Origin: Tetraselmis striata
Taxonomy: Eukaryota; Chlorophyta; Chlorodendrophyceae; Chlorodendrales; Chlorodendraceae
DNA: 64,000 nucleotides
Assembly: GCA_006384855.1 (NCBI GenBank)
Contig: VCJN01003563.1
Coordinates: 186,001 to 250,000 of the forward strand
Direction of reading: 5' to 3'
This document shows positions 43,103 through 54,607 of the stretch, one piece after another (within the stretch, counting starts at the first letter, position 1; each line of letters opens with the position of its first letter). The notes under the pieces were generated by a model. That model was not told the DNA's origin. It saw only the letters and a list, made by a program, of their open reading frames with translations, and did no database searches. The position numbers and the translations under genes were made by a program.

Positions 43103-46100
43103 GCCCCCGCCCCCTTTACCCCCCTCCCCTCACTCCCCCCAGGCGGGGAGCGGCGGGCGGGAGGGGGGGGGGGGGGGGGCGGGGCGGGGGGGCCCACGCC
43201 CGCCCGCCTCCCCCCCCCCCCCCCGGGGCCACATTCCCCGATGGCAGCTGTCGCGAATATTGTAATTCAAACATTCTTCGGCAAACCGCTGCCTGCCCCC
43301 GCCCTCCCCCTCGCGAATATTTATGTAACGTGAGCACTCTTTGGCAAAACATGGCAAGCCAAACCGCCCATCTGATGACCTTTGATCGGACGGCTGGCAG
43401 GCCCGTTCAGCAGTACTAGCTATAATGTACACAAAATTCCCCAGTGTTACCGAATAGTACGGCTGCGATTTGCGCTCCCATGTACTAATAGTCGTAGTTA
43501 TCCACAGGACCACTCGCCATCGCGCCCGGGTTCGTACTAGATACCCGGTACCGGCTTAATAAATATATCGCGTACTACCGGTACCACCCGGTACTACCCG
43601 GTACCACACGGACAACCTTGTACCTTATACGTCAATGCCATGTAACAATTCACCGGGCTAGTACGACTACCAGAATGATGACAAAAAGGATTTATCGCCC
43701 GCCGGCAACAACGCCGGATGTACTCGCACGTAACTGGATGGACATGCCGCCACCAGCAGCAGCTTTCACGGATAATAGTGGTACCGGTACGGTAGTGCTT
43801 CGTCACCCGTATGTCACATCTGAATCTCACAGTGACAATGGCCTCCGTCAGCACCTTCCATGCCGCTCCCGGGACGGATGACTCCTCGTGGGAAGACATC
43901 ACGCTGCCGAGAGGGGCACGCGAGCCCCCGCATGTCCCGCGCGGCCCGCCCCTGCGCTACTACCTCACGGCCGCTAGCGCCGATGACTCGTTGAATGTTT
44001 TGACGGGGTCAATCTGAACGGCCCGTTGACCAACGCCCGTCTGTCCGAGGCCAGCAGTAACGACACCCATGCTGCGTAAGGGGTGTACGCACGTATTATT
44101 CACTTCCCTAGGCGTAGCAACGCATCTCGTACACCGGACACAATATTGCGTATGTACTAAATCCGGGCGAGCCGGCACGTCTACTGGAACTGGTCCGGTG
44201 ATCCTCCTCTGGAGCGGTGGACCGTCCGACGACCGGACGACCCATCAACAAGCCAACTGCTGCCGGCATGCGCCCACAGTGGCGTGAAGAGCATGCCCTC
44301 CATGAGGACACCATTACAGCCACCATTGACACGACAGACCTGAGGAGCAACATGTTGCCGGGGTTGGCAAATTTCTCCCAGATAAGACAGATCGGGGCTT
44401 CGACGCCGCGTTCGTGTGCGGCTGTCACAAATAGAGGAAGCCGGATTTCGCGTGGTCGGCGGTGGTCTTGTCCAGCTCTAAACTCGCCCGACCGAGATAT
44501 CGCGCACTTCTTCAGCGTCGGTGACATGACTAGGCAGCGCCCGTCACGCAGCTCACCTCTGAGATGCAGCATGGGATCGTCGCCGGCACGGAGAGGTAGC
44601 GGTCAGAACGCGCCATCCCAGGTGCCCCCTCCTCCAATGTATCCAGCGGGTTCTTGTTATTTTTATGTTCAATCAAATAGAGACGAACCTAAAAATCGAA
44701 TCCGCCTGCTACCACTTCCCGAGCAGCGGAGCTCAAGCAACCCTTCGATGCCGCTTTCGACGCCTTTCTACCCCATCGATGGTGTCACCAGACTGCCCTA
44801 CCTGGACGTCCGAAATCCCAGGGTATACAAAGGGCCACATTATCAAGCGCTTCAAAGAGCTCGCTGTGACTGCCACCGGCTTCGCCTACGACATATCATT
44901 CCCGGCGCGCCCACCGACCACCATTCTGCGCAAGCAGATTCAAAAGGCCGCCCGAAGCCGCAAGAGTAACTGGCCACTTTCCAAGAAGTGGCCGGGGACG
45001 AAGACTTAGGCCATCCATGTATGGGCAGCAACTTGGTGGCGGCAAGTAATACACGGAAGTCCTGTCACCAAAGGGACGACTGTCGTCTCCCCACCCTATT
45101 TGACCGTGGAGGAGGAGCAAGCTGCCTTGCTTCAGTCGGTGAAGCCGACGCATGCAGAAAGGGTTCCCGACCCTCCCACATCCCCAGTGCAAAGGTGCAC
45201 TTGCTGGCATGTTACCTTCTCAATCGTGTAGCTGCTTGATGTTGTCGCTGCTGAGTGTCGGCGACTTGGGTTCTTTCTTTCATCACTACCGCAGGTCGGA
45301 ATCGACCAGAAACGGCGCTCCGGTGCAAGACCTGTCTACCGGGCTCCATCTCCCCTCCCCGTTCGCTCGACAGCTCATGTTCCCCGTGCGGCTAGATCCC
45401 CAGCGCTTCAGGACGTTACTACTACTCGGACGCAGGTAGTATATGCAGCCCTTGTGCGTGTCACTTCCAACTTTGCGGATACTACTGCGAGGATGCGGGC
45501 TGGACGCTAGAAGAAGCAAGCGCAACATGGGCGCGCGGCGGCATTCAAACCAACCCCGTCAAACAAACCCCTTCGCAGTAGGGCGCAGATGGCAGCAGCT
45601 ACCATGAATAACATACCCGCAGAAGTAGTTGCATGCAGCAAGGGGCAGTCAGCCCCCGAGCCGGCAGCGGGCATAGCACCACATGCCGGCGGCAGGAAAA
45701 GGGCGGCGGCAGCGGAGCCAGCCGGCCGCAAGGGAGGGCGGGCGCGAGGGCGGCGGTAGTAGACGCATTTAATTACATTTCTTGGATTTCTCTAATAATT
45801 TATGTAGTTGCCGACCTCTCCGCCATAAATCTGAAAGTGCCCGGTGCCCTGACGCCAAATTTGACAGCTAGGAGTAGCGCAACCTAGGTCCGCCTAACCA
45901 CACCCCAAAGGTCGACGCTCATTGGCCGCCGATCCAGCTTGGCATCTCCGCTTTTATTAAATCATCAAACCAAACCGCGAATACCATGCAATGCATTTTT
46001 GCAACCTTTGTTGTGTATCGACCATTACCGCATTGCCCCGCCTGCTCGTCATCATCACGCAGGTATCTTCCGCCCCTGCTTGTGATAGGCGCTTGCCTAT

Positions 46101-46129
46101 AGCATATATGAAGGGCGGCGATGCCCGTA
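43103..46129. other. No recognised gene
   Basis: G- and C-runs (43159-43218), ggtaccggta-type words (about 43548-43605), and plus-strand frames at 44217-44969 and 44665-45009 that overlap and resemble no known family (the latter ends RKSNWPLSKKWPGTKT). Possibly decayed transposons. Confidence 0.4.
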
Positions 46130-46900
46130 AAGTATAGTGACTCGTGTACTAGTGTTGTACTTTGTGCACTCGTGACTACCGAGTACCCGCTACTCGCTAT
46201 AGTACTTTGATGCAGGGCTCCGCTGCCGTACTCATCCTTCCCGCCAGTTTTAAAGTACTGTGACGCCTAACGTTGGGCGGGCATTAGGCGATATATATAC
46301 ATGCGACTACTCGCGCCTAATAGTCGTTGGGCGCGGCAAGGCGGACCCCGTTTCGACGAGTGTTGGCCAAGACTAACTTCCGAGCCGTCAACCCCGAGCG
46401 AGCAGTCCAAGTCGTGGGCTGCCGCTACATGTCGGACTGGCTCTCTATGACTGTTCGTCTCGTCGGCGTGGCCCCTCCCGCCGGCACTTCGTGGACTTCA
46501 AACAACAACCTTCGCAAAAGGTGCAGCCTCTGCTGCTAACTCTATCGGGGTCCCGCTTCCACATCCGATAAGGCGGGTGGCGGGCCACTAACTCCGACAT
46601 CCTATGTTAGGACTACATCGACCTCAACGTCCTCCCTTCCCTTGGCGCATGGTTTTTCTTCGGCCACATCGCACCTTCGCGCCACTTCCAAGTGCAACAC
46701 GACTCCTCAGCAGTGGCTCTCCCGGTGTGCCCTTCGCGACCTGGCGCTACCCCTGCTTCGTCAATCTACCGCTCTCTTCGTTCGCTCTTCACTGGCAAAA
46801 CCATACTCAACCTTGAAATGATACCCGTTAATATGGGGCTTCCTCCTTTCCTAAATAACCGCTTTTCCGGCCACGACATGTGCTTCTAAGTGGTACGGGT
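46130..46900 (+). mobile_element. Dispersed repeat copy 2 (partner of 8.75 kb element)
   Basis: 46130-46370 matches 8750-8995 in the order of conserved words (see that entry). Sequence after it, to about 46890, carries short plus-strand frames rich in Pro/Arg/Phe that do not match the frame after copy 1. Likely a diverged element of the same family. Confidence 0.4.
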
Positions 46901-48995
46901 TACTAGTTCACCCGTCGCAGCGCAAGTTCGTGGGCAGCACGAGTAGACATAACAGCAGCCATAAAAGCAGCCGTAACAGCTGAGCCTGCCATCTTCCAGT
47001 TTCGCTGTGTTACACACAGCGCCCCTGACTGTTTTCCCTCCACGCTATCGCTTGAACCTCTGATGCCAATTTTGGCTCTTGATGGTGTAAAGTCTCCTGC
47101 GCGACTACTTTGGCAAAATTGGGCTCAATTGGGAACGGCACAGTAGCAGGCGCTATTATTCCCGGATCACAGCCGGCGCGCGCCCAGGATCACAGCCCCC
47201 CGGCCCCATGGGAAAAATAGGCGCCTATTTTTACTCTGATGCGTAAAAATAGCTCCTATTATTAGCCGGATCACAGCCCGTACCAGTTTGGATCACAATG
47301 GAATATATATCGAAACGGTACGAAAGTACAACGGAAATTAAGGTGCCTCGCTGCAGCTGTTCGCGCGGCGCGCCGCCAAACTCAGGAGCGCGCATTTGCG
47401 ATTGCGCGCAAGGGCACATCATCATCTATAGGGACGGACATTATATAGTCGCTAGACATAAGGACATGAACGTCCGACTAAATACCCTGTACCGTATCTT
47501 CGTATCTCCGCGTACGGGGTGTCAGCGCAGCAGCAGCTGCGCGCGACATAACGACGCGATGCTGCACCACCACCACAAGAAGCAGCAGCGCGGCGCAGCA
47601 CGAGAGTTTTATCCGTCGTCTGCTGCCACTTCGGGTAGTATGATGCTAGTATCAGCAACACACCAGCAGCACCGGAAGCATATCCTCGAAAGCAGCGCAA
47701 CCTATTAGGGCTGACGGTTTCCTGACGACGACTACCCGTACCTGTACCGCTACGATGGACGATTACCACGGCGGGTATACAGCAGGGCACAACCGCCGCA
47801 CAGCAGCGCGCCTGCGGCCCCACTGCGCCTGCCATACTTTGCGGCGCGCAACGTGTCCACTATCGTATTGTAGTTTTTAAAAGCGGCGCCGAACTAGCAA
47901 GTTACGCGCCTCGGCGTACTGATGGCGGCCAGACTGGCTCTGTCCCTAACGATTGGCATGAGCCACATGGGCACATGCAAACCCGGAAAGGTCAGCGAGC
48001 TGTACCCGTTGTCGTGGCCTGGCCTGGCCCCTATGGTGAAAACCAAGTGCCAGGCGCACGATGTGAGCTCTATCTACCCGTCTTTGCTCCAACTTTATGC
48101 GTGCATGCCCAGACAATGACATGTTAATTCTCGCTCGCCCGGAGCTTACACAGCCCCCCCCCCCCCCCCCCCTCTCTGCCACCCGCCGGCACGCTAAGCA
48201 GTGGACGCCAGGAGTGGACCACGTCCCTAGTCGTACTCAGGGTAGATTGCCGCAGAGCCCCCCCTCCCCCCCGGCCCCAAACCTGCCATGTACCTACCAT
48301 CCGCACGCACACACACGCACACATACACACGCGCGCACACACACACCCACCCACACACACACAACACACATCGCCCACTCGCAGATACATCACTGCCTTG
48401 ATATGTATCGAGTGATGATTATTAGTTTACAACACGATGTCATCTCTAATGTCATGCAGTGGCTGGTTAGGGGCGATGATGCGACCCACACTGTGGATGG
48501 CGCTACGTAGGGCATATATTTGGCGGCCTGGTGGTGTAATCTGCTGTGCGTGGCGGCAAAATAGGGCCCATGCTGGGATGGAGCACGCGATACCACGTGG
48601 TGATACCACGCAGCCAATCAGGTACCCCACCGCCGCCAAGTTATAGTGCATTTTGGGAGCTGAGCACGCAGTGGCTAGTCGAATAGGTGGCAGCACTGAT
48701 AGGGACGGCTGGTCCGTTGGCAGGTGCACATTGTAGCAGTGCTCATGGACTGGGGCGGCACCGGAGGACACGGGCTATGGCATTTCACCAGCGATGCCCT
48801 ACAGCCAATCACGTATTTCCTTTTAATGATGCATTGAGACATGGCGTATGTGGACAAGCGGGCAGTAGCGATGACAGGCACCACCGACAGGTCCATATAT
48901 CGAGTCAACTGCACAAGGACCTAGAATGTGGCGGAGCGCAAACAAGAGAGGAATTAGGGTATCTCGCGCATAGCGTGATGAGGAGATATTTACAC
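46901..48995. other. Unassigned region with short repeats and a CA microsatellite
   Basis: The word ggatcacagcc occurs at about 47166, 47190 and 47268 around an inverted aaataggcgcctatttttac motif (47217 on). A CA/CACACG microsatellite spans about 48300-48375. A C-run (48153-48172) precedes ctctctgcc. 48400-48995 is the 3' flank of the Crypton gene, and its right-hand part may belong to the element. Confidence 0.45.
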
Positions 48996-51900
48996 TCAAT
49001 TACGAATATGAGGCAGTGGAGGGACCTTTCCAGGCTTCACTATCAGCTTTGAAAAGTCTTTCAGTCCTTGCCCATCACGCAAAACATCAAGTGCGTCTGC
49101 AACCTGAAGGGCTGTTCTGTTGCGCTCAGTGGCAGTCCTTTGGTCCACTAGATCTATTATGGGCTTTCGGAGAGAATAAAACTGCCGGCCTTTTTCTGAC
49201 TTCCTATATTCTTTCCACGCTGGATAGGTATCTGGACTGTCAATCATTGATTTTATTGGTGGCTTGTGCCACTGTTGCGTCCAGCCATTCACCTCCACCG
49301 TTGTCTCAATCCCGCTGTAGAACTCATTGTATAGATCACGTACAGTGTTGACTTTATGAGACATGCCGTAGATCTCGGCCTGTGCCTTGATTGGGAGATG
49401 GGAAAAGGGGTTGCTGGCCGTAGTACTGGTGCTCGGGACTGCGATGCTCCGTACTGGCATCTGACATGCTGGGGAAGCCGTGGCATGTGTTGTAGGTTGG
49501 ATCCGCCGCACCTGCTACACATGAAAGAAGTGACATATGATTCACGCTGTACATGGGGTCTGCATGCATGCACATATATGTGGCCCACGTATGCATGGCA
49601 GATGCACCATACTACACTACCAGGGTCGTTGCGGGGCACTGCACCTGAGGCTCAGCAGAATGTAGTCCAGGCTGATCCTGTGCTTGCTGTGCTTGTTGCA
49701 CTGTGGCCGCAACGCCCTCGTGGAATATGTGCAAGCGGTCGAGAACATCAACATTGCTGGTATTCCCTGATGATACCATTCCTTGAAGAGTGTCAAGCTT
49801 AGCGCCAAGATTACGCTCCATTCTGTCCGCTCTCGAGTTGACCTCCTGAAGTGCCACACAACAATACATATCAGTACCGAATTGATGTCCACACCAAATA
49901 CGTAGATTTCAACGTTTTAACTGCTGATCATGATACAAACGGTCGGCGTCCACTTACCTGCCGATACCCAGATATGTTGTCACTTACGGCGTTGATGCCC
50001 TCAGCAACATCGGGCATGTGTTCTTTCACTGTAGGCGGCACAATATTTTGTTCGGCATCGGCTAGGTGCGAGCGCAGTCTAGCAGCCCACTCCATGTACT
50101 CCTTGTACTCTGGGGACTCTTTGTCTTGGAACATGGGTAGATCCCACAGAGGGTGATCTGCTCCGAAATGGTCCATGAGCCCCACAGAGTCTTCAAGAAA
50201 TATTTCCCTGCCCGATACACATTGAGGGCAACACATCGGTTATATAAAGATATACTGCATTTGTGTAGTGATGAACGCCTCATGTGAATATTTGGAAGCA
50301 GTATTATTGAGACCAACGGACTCACCGTAGTTCCATGAACAGCTCGACAACATACAATCCGGTAATATACTCCTCGTCGGTACCGATCTTGCTCTTGAGT
50401 TTTGCATATACCTCCTCTATACCTATAATTCATCAAACACAACATACATATGCACACCATTATTTCCATCATATGTGAATAAACCAATGCATTGCTAATC
50501 AGAACAAAACATATGTTGTCATAAGCCAAACATATTTTGTGGATTTGTCAATACAATGGATGATTAATCACTTAATCAGTAACATCAGTAACATTTCACC
50601 TGAAAATAGCATCCTTACACAGCTCCCCGGAGGACGAAGTTCATCCTCGCGCGCGCGGCGGTGAAGGCGATAGTGATTCGGGGTCTCAAACCCAGAGCAC
50701 ATTGTCTCTGTTCTCCAATTCAACAAAATCAGGTAGTGCCTGCACCCATGCGGTCAATCAGTACTACGATGCTACAGTATGCATGTGCTTTTATCGGCAT
50801 ACCATATACTACTAGTACATGTAATAAATGGCCTTTCATCAGCTACATGCCTAAGTGTCATACATGGAGTGTTTATAGGGACTTACTTGCGCATGACGCT
50901 GTCATCCCATAAGCCTTTGCCATTGACATCATCCATACTTGCTTTCTCCTTGCCGGCTAGTTCATTGGCCGCTACAAACCGGCCTGAGTGGGCGACTTTC
51001 TTAGAGATGATGCCCAGTATCTGGAAACAACGCTTGATAAGACTGCTCTCTTCTTGAGAGCCTAACCCTGGCATTACTCTATAATTTTTGTCTGTAACAG
51101 GAAGGGTGCCATCCCACAACTTGTCGTCTCCTGCTGGCATAATATGCAGCATGATGGCACATAGTGACTACCCGAGTAAGCCAGGAAATCATGGAAGCCA
51201 AAAACTCGCGCGAAATTCACTCGCACACGCACGCACACACAAACCATGAGTAGAGTGTATACACACACCTAAAAAATGTGCATACTGGCTTACCTATCAA
51301 TACAGGAGTAGCTTCTAGGATGTGAGGATTAAGGAAGTCAGGTAGAGCTTCCCCATGCTGATGAAATCTGAAAACAAAATAACAAGCCAATGCAGCAACG
51401 GGGCAGACCACAACATCCTTGTGCCTGCTGAAAAACGATGCCTGAAACTTCTTGCCGGCAGCCCCTGGATCATATGACCATGTCTTCCCTACACATGTCA
51501 ACACAGTGGTTCGTCAGCATACTTTAGGCATCCATCATCAAGGCATTCATAATAATGCATATACATACAAACTTACACATTGTGTTATTCTGATATACCT
51601 ATTCATTATGTTATGCGTGCGTGGCAATTGCTTACTCTTATCAAGGAACACACACACAGTGAAAAGCTCATTGCGGTCACATGTGTGTGCCCCCCCCTTG
51701 CAATTGCATGCGCCTCCTTGTCGGTATACCCAAGTCTTCTCCCCAGACAGGTGCCCGAGGTTGGCATTCCGTTTCACTTCTGACCGGTCCGCAGAGCCAT
51801 TTGCTGCGTTCACAACAATCAGCGCAGCCGTAATTCATGATTCCAGGAAACACCTAATATCTTTATGTCACGAATCTATAAAATCATAAAATATGCAACC

Positions 51901-53064
51901 CTTGCAACAAGACAATGAGTTTATTGTGATGCAAATTAAGGACGTACTTACACCAACAAAAATCAAACGCCTCTCGGAGTCCGACACAACGTTTGGGATT
52001 TTTGTGCCAGGGAAATGGCAGGTTGTTCATGCTTTTCCTTTGACGTCCCGGTTCTCGTGCTCTGAGCCGGAACTCATCGAGAACCTCCGCCAACCTGCCC
52101 TGGTAAGACTTGTCCTGCATGTATGCAACAGTGGCCCGAGGCCCTTGTCTCAGCGTCGATATCTCATAGCAGAGAGAACACCAGAGTGTACATAAAATGT
52201 GCGACACCGCCTCAGCAATAAAATGCACTGACAAACATGAAAACAATGTAATAACTTTGTTGCTGGTTGTTCATATTGTGCATGTATACCGGTTTGTGCT
52301 TCTGGATATCATATTGACGCTTAGAAGTTCTCCTGTTCTTCACCTCCTGAAACACCTGGTTGACAACGCGCCGGCCTGCACCATATGAACAAAGGATTCA
52401 ACATCACACAAATGACGCAATGACATAATTCTGCATTCAAAAAGCGGATGTTGCAAACAACTCACATGATTCGGTTTTCAGAGAAGGAGCAACGGCTTGC
52501 TCATTGTTTACTTGTCTCCATTCAGCTGGCATCTTGTAGAACTCAATTTGCCAAAGGCGAGCAACCGCACTGAAAGATTGATTCAGATTTTTCTGGAAGC
52601 AACATGTGATGTGAATAAATTCAGCGACGTATGTTCGATGCCTCCACGCTGATGGATTATGCAGCAGATAAAATGAAAGTGATACGTACTAGTGACCACT
52701 TGGGATGATTGCACTGAATAATTATGCACAAGATTATGGTCTCACGTCGCCGAGGCCTTTCTTTTTCTTTCCTTCGCCACCAACGTCTCGCACATAAACG
52801 TACCGCAGCCATTGCTCAATAGCACGGTTCCAACCACCAGCATCTGTCAGGGTAGGATACTCATGCGAGCGGTTCTTGTCCGCATCTACCCATCCCACCA
52901 GATTCATCCAGTGAATGAATTTTCTAGCTTTTGAAAGGTAGGCCCTGCACACATACGTCCGGAAACATGCATGATGTAAGGACGATGGGTCTTGGCCGTC
53001 ATTCAATCTACGCACTATTCACGCACCTCATCACGACAGAGTCTACTTGCAGTGCTGCCACAAT

Positions 53065-53106
<42 letters not shown>

Positions 53107-53400
53107 ACATGAGGAGGGGGGAAGGAGGGGGGGGGATTGTGTAGTCATTATTGATAGTCCACAACATGTGTACAACACAACGGCACAACGCACAAATCTG
53201 TGCCACTAGCGCTCGCAATGTAAGGACTGCAAGCGTTGTTGTCTTCGACCAGCTTTTTGTAGACGGGGTCGTCTTGTACAGGCCGCTTCCGCTTGCTCGC
53301 GTCGCGGCCGGCATCTTCTTCCGCCCCCTGCATAGCCAATTACAACTTGCAACCAAAGGTAAACTGTAAGCGGGGCCTATACCAGCGGTGCTACTGCTGC
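48650..53400 (-). mobile_element. Crypton DNA transposon (approximate extent)
   Basis: Extent is set by the recombinase gene plus short flanks. Cryptons lack long terminal inverted repeats and leave only very short direct repeats, so ends cannot be fixed from one copy. Base composition changes from AT-rich to GC-rich near 53400, a plausible left (5') limit. Intron 1 contains a 40-base C tract on the sense strand (G40 at 53065-53104), as in host genes. Confidence 0.6.
48996..53333 (-). CDS. Crypton-type tyrosine recombinase transposase, apparently intact
   Basis: Fourteen exons (complement 53207-53333, 53027-53054, 52746-52944, 52466-52592, 52290-52375, 51952-52114, about 51654-51803, 51294-51488, 50887-51130, 50600-50739, 50326-50416, 49958-50207, 49621-49845, 48996-49511) give an open frame of about 846 residues with no internal stop. 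An N-terminal helical core-binding-like part (AYLSKARKFIHWMNLVGW) precedes the catalytic domain: Arg in GSADRSEVKR (~250), HxxR in KVAHSGRF (~406-409), Trp in KGLWDDSV and Tyr in KHYLIL (~442). After it come the Crypton-typical HYRLHRRARE ... RPPG block and VVELFMELREIFLEDSVGLM, a short coiled coil (EVNSRADRMERNLGAKLDTL), and a C-terminal GCR1_C-like DNA-binding domain (~728-800: TVRDLYNEFYSG ... AWKEYRKSEKGRQFYSLRK). Cryptons move by tyrosine-recombinase strand exchange. Start Met and the exon ending near 51654 are the least certain. Codons are much AT-richer than neighbouring genes. Confidence 0.85.
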
Positions 53401-54607
53401 ATACTTCATGGTCACGCGGCGGAGTACCTCAACTCGTACCGAGCAGATACTCGGAGCCGAGTGACGGCGAGCGATCGCAGCTCCCGCAACAATTAACACA
53501 GCGGCCGCTGGTACGGGTGGTACCTAGTCAGGCGTAGCCGTGCCCCGCACGTGGTTCCCAGAGCGCTGAAAGTTCGCAATGGTGGTGGCGGCTGTTGTTG
53601 TTGTTGGTGGTGGTGGTGGTGGTGGTGGCCGATCACCGACCCGCTGCCGCGAGTACAGGTAACGACGCGAGCGCCGCCCGCTCCGCTGTGGCGGCGACCC
53701 GAGGTTGTCCTGCTCCGCGACGGGACCGAAGCGCCAGTAGGGCAGTAGGGTCCCCGCAGTTCCAAAACCCACATTAATCCATCATGCTTCAGATTTCCAA
53801 CAGCAAATATCGACAACCGGAGGCGGCAGTAAGTTTGTCCGGTCATGGCCCGACAGTACTTTAAACATGTGATCCGCGGCCTATTATTAGGCTCGGATAC
53901 GGGTCTAGAGAACGATCACCGCCTATGTGTCCGTGATCGGGATCACCAACACCGGTGATCACAGCCCTCGGGAGTATTAGCGCTACGGAAAGAGTCATCG
54001 GGACAAGGCAATAAAGTACTAAAAGCGACACTGCAGACGTATTACGGGCGGCAGGGACTTGCCCAAAATACTACGGTACGGGCGACTTCCTGCGACTTCC
54101 TATAGTTTTTGGGCTTCCCCGGCGGCCGGGGAAAAACTTCCTGAAGTGTCGCGCTCAGTTATTTCTAGTACAGGGTAGCTCGCATGCGATGATACAGCAC
54201 CCGCGCGTCCGGCGGAGCTTGCAACGTCGTCCCACAACCGACCGGTCTTCGATGAACCTCCTCCGCAGCCGCGCGCCGGCAACTCGCAGTAAACCGGCGT
54301 CGTCACTCGTCAGGCCCTCGCACCTGGGGGACCGCTGCCCTGGCGAACTCCACCACCAGCACGTTGATTCGCTGATTGAGTAAAGTCCCTCTGCTGATCA
54401 CCCAGCTGCTGCCGCGTGCCCTGCTGCGGCAAGCCGCACGAACACGAGCACCTCGCACGGCCGGGGGGAGTGGGGGGGGGGGGGGGGGGGGGAGGCAACG
54501 CCTGCAACATACTGGTGGTGGGTGTGGCTTCAGCGTCAGCGCGGTCGGGTTCGGCGGGCGAGAGCCGCCTGAACCAGCGCGCGGGGCATCAGGCGAGCCC
54601 TGCAGCT
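53401..54607. other. Upstream region of the exchanger gene
   Basis: Holds a GTT/GGT microsatellite (about 53580-53630), ggtgatca palindromes (about 53948-53960) and a G-run (54471-54492) shortly before the exchanger start. No separate gene supported. The exchanger promoter should lie here. Confidence 0.45.

Noticed and set aside
44217..45009. Overlapping plus-strand frames suggestive of a gene
   Set aside because: Two frames compete over the same bases, there is no domain, and the composition matches flanking noncoding DNA.
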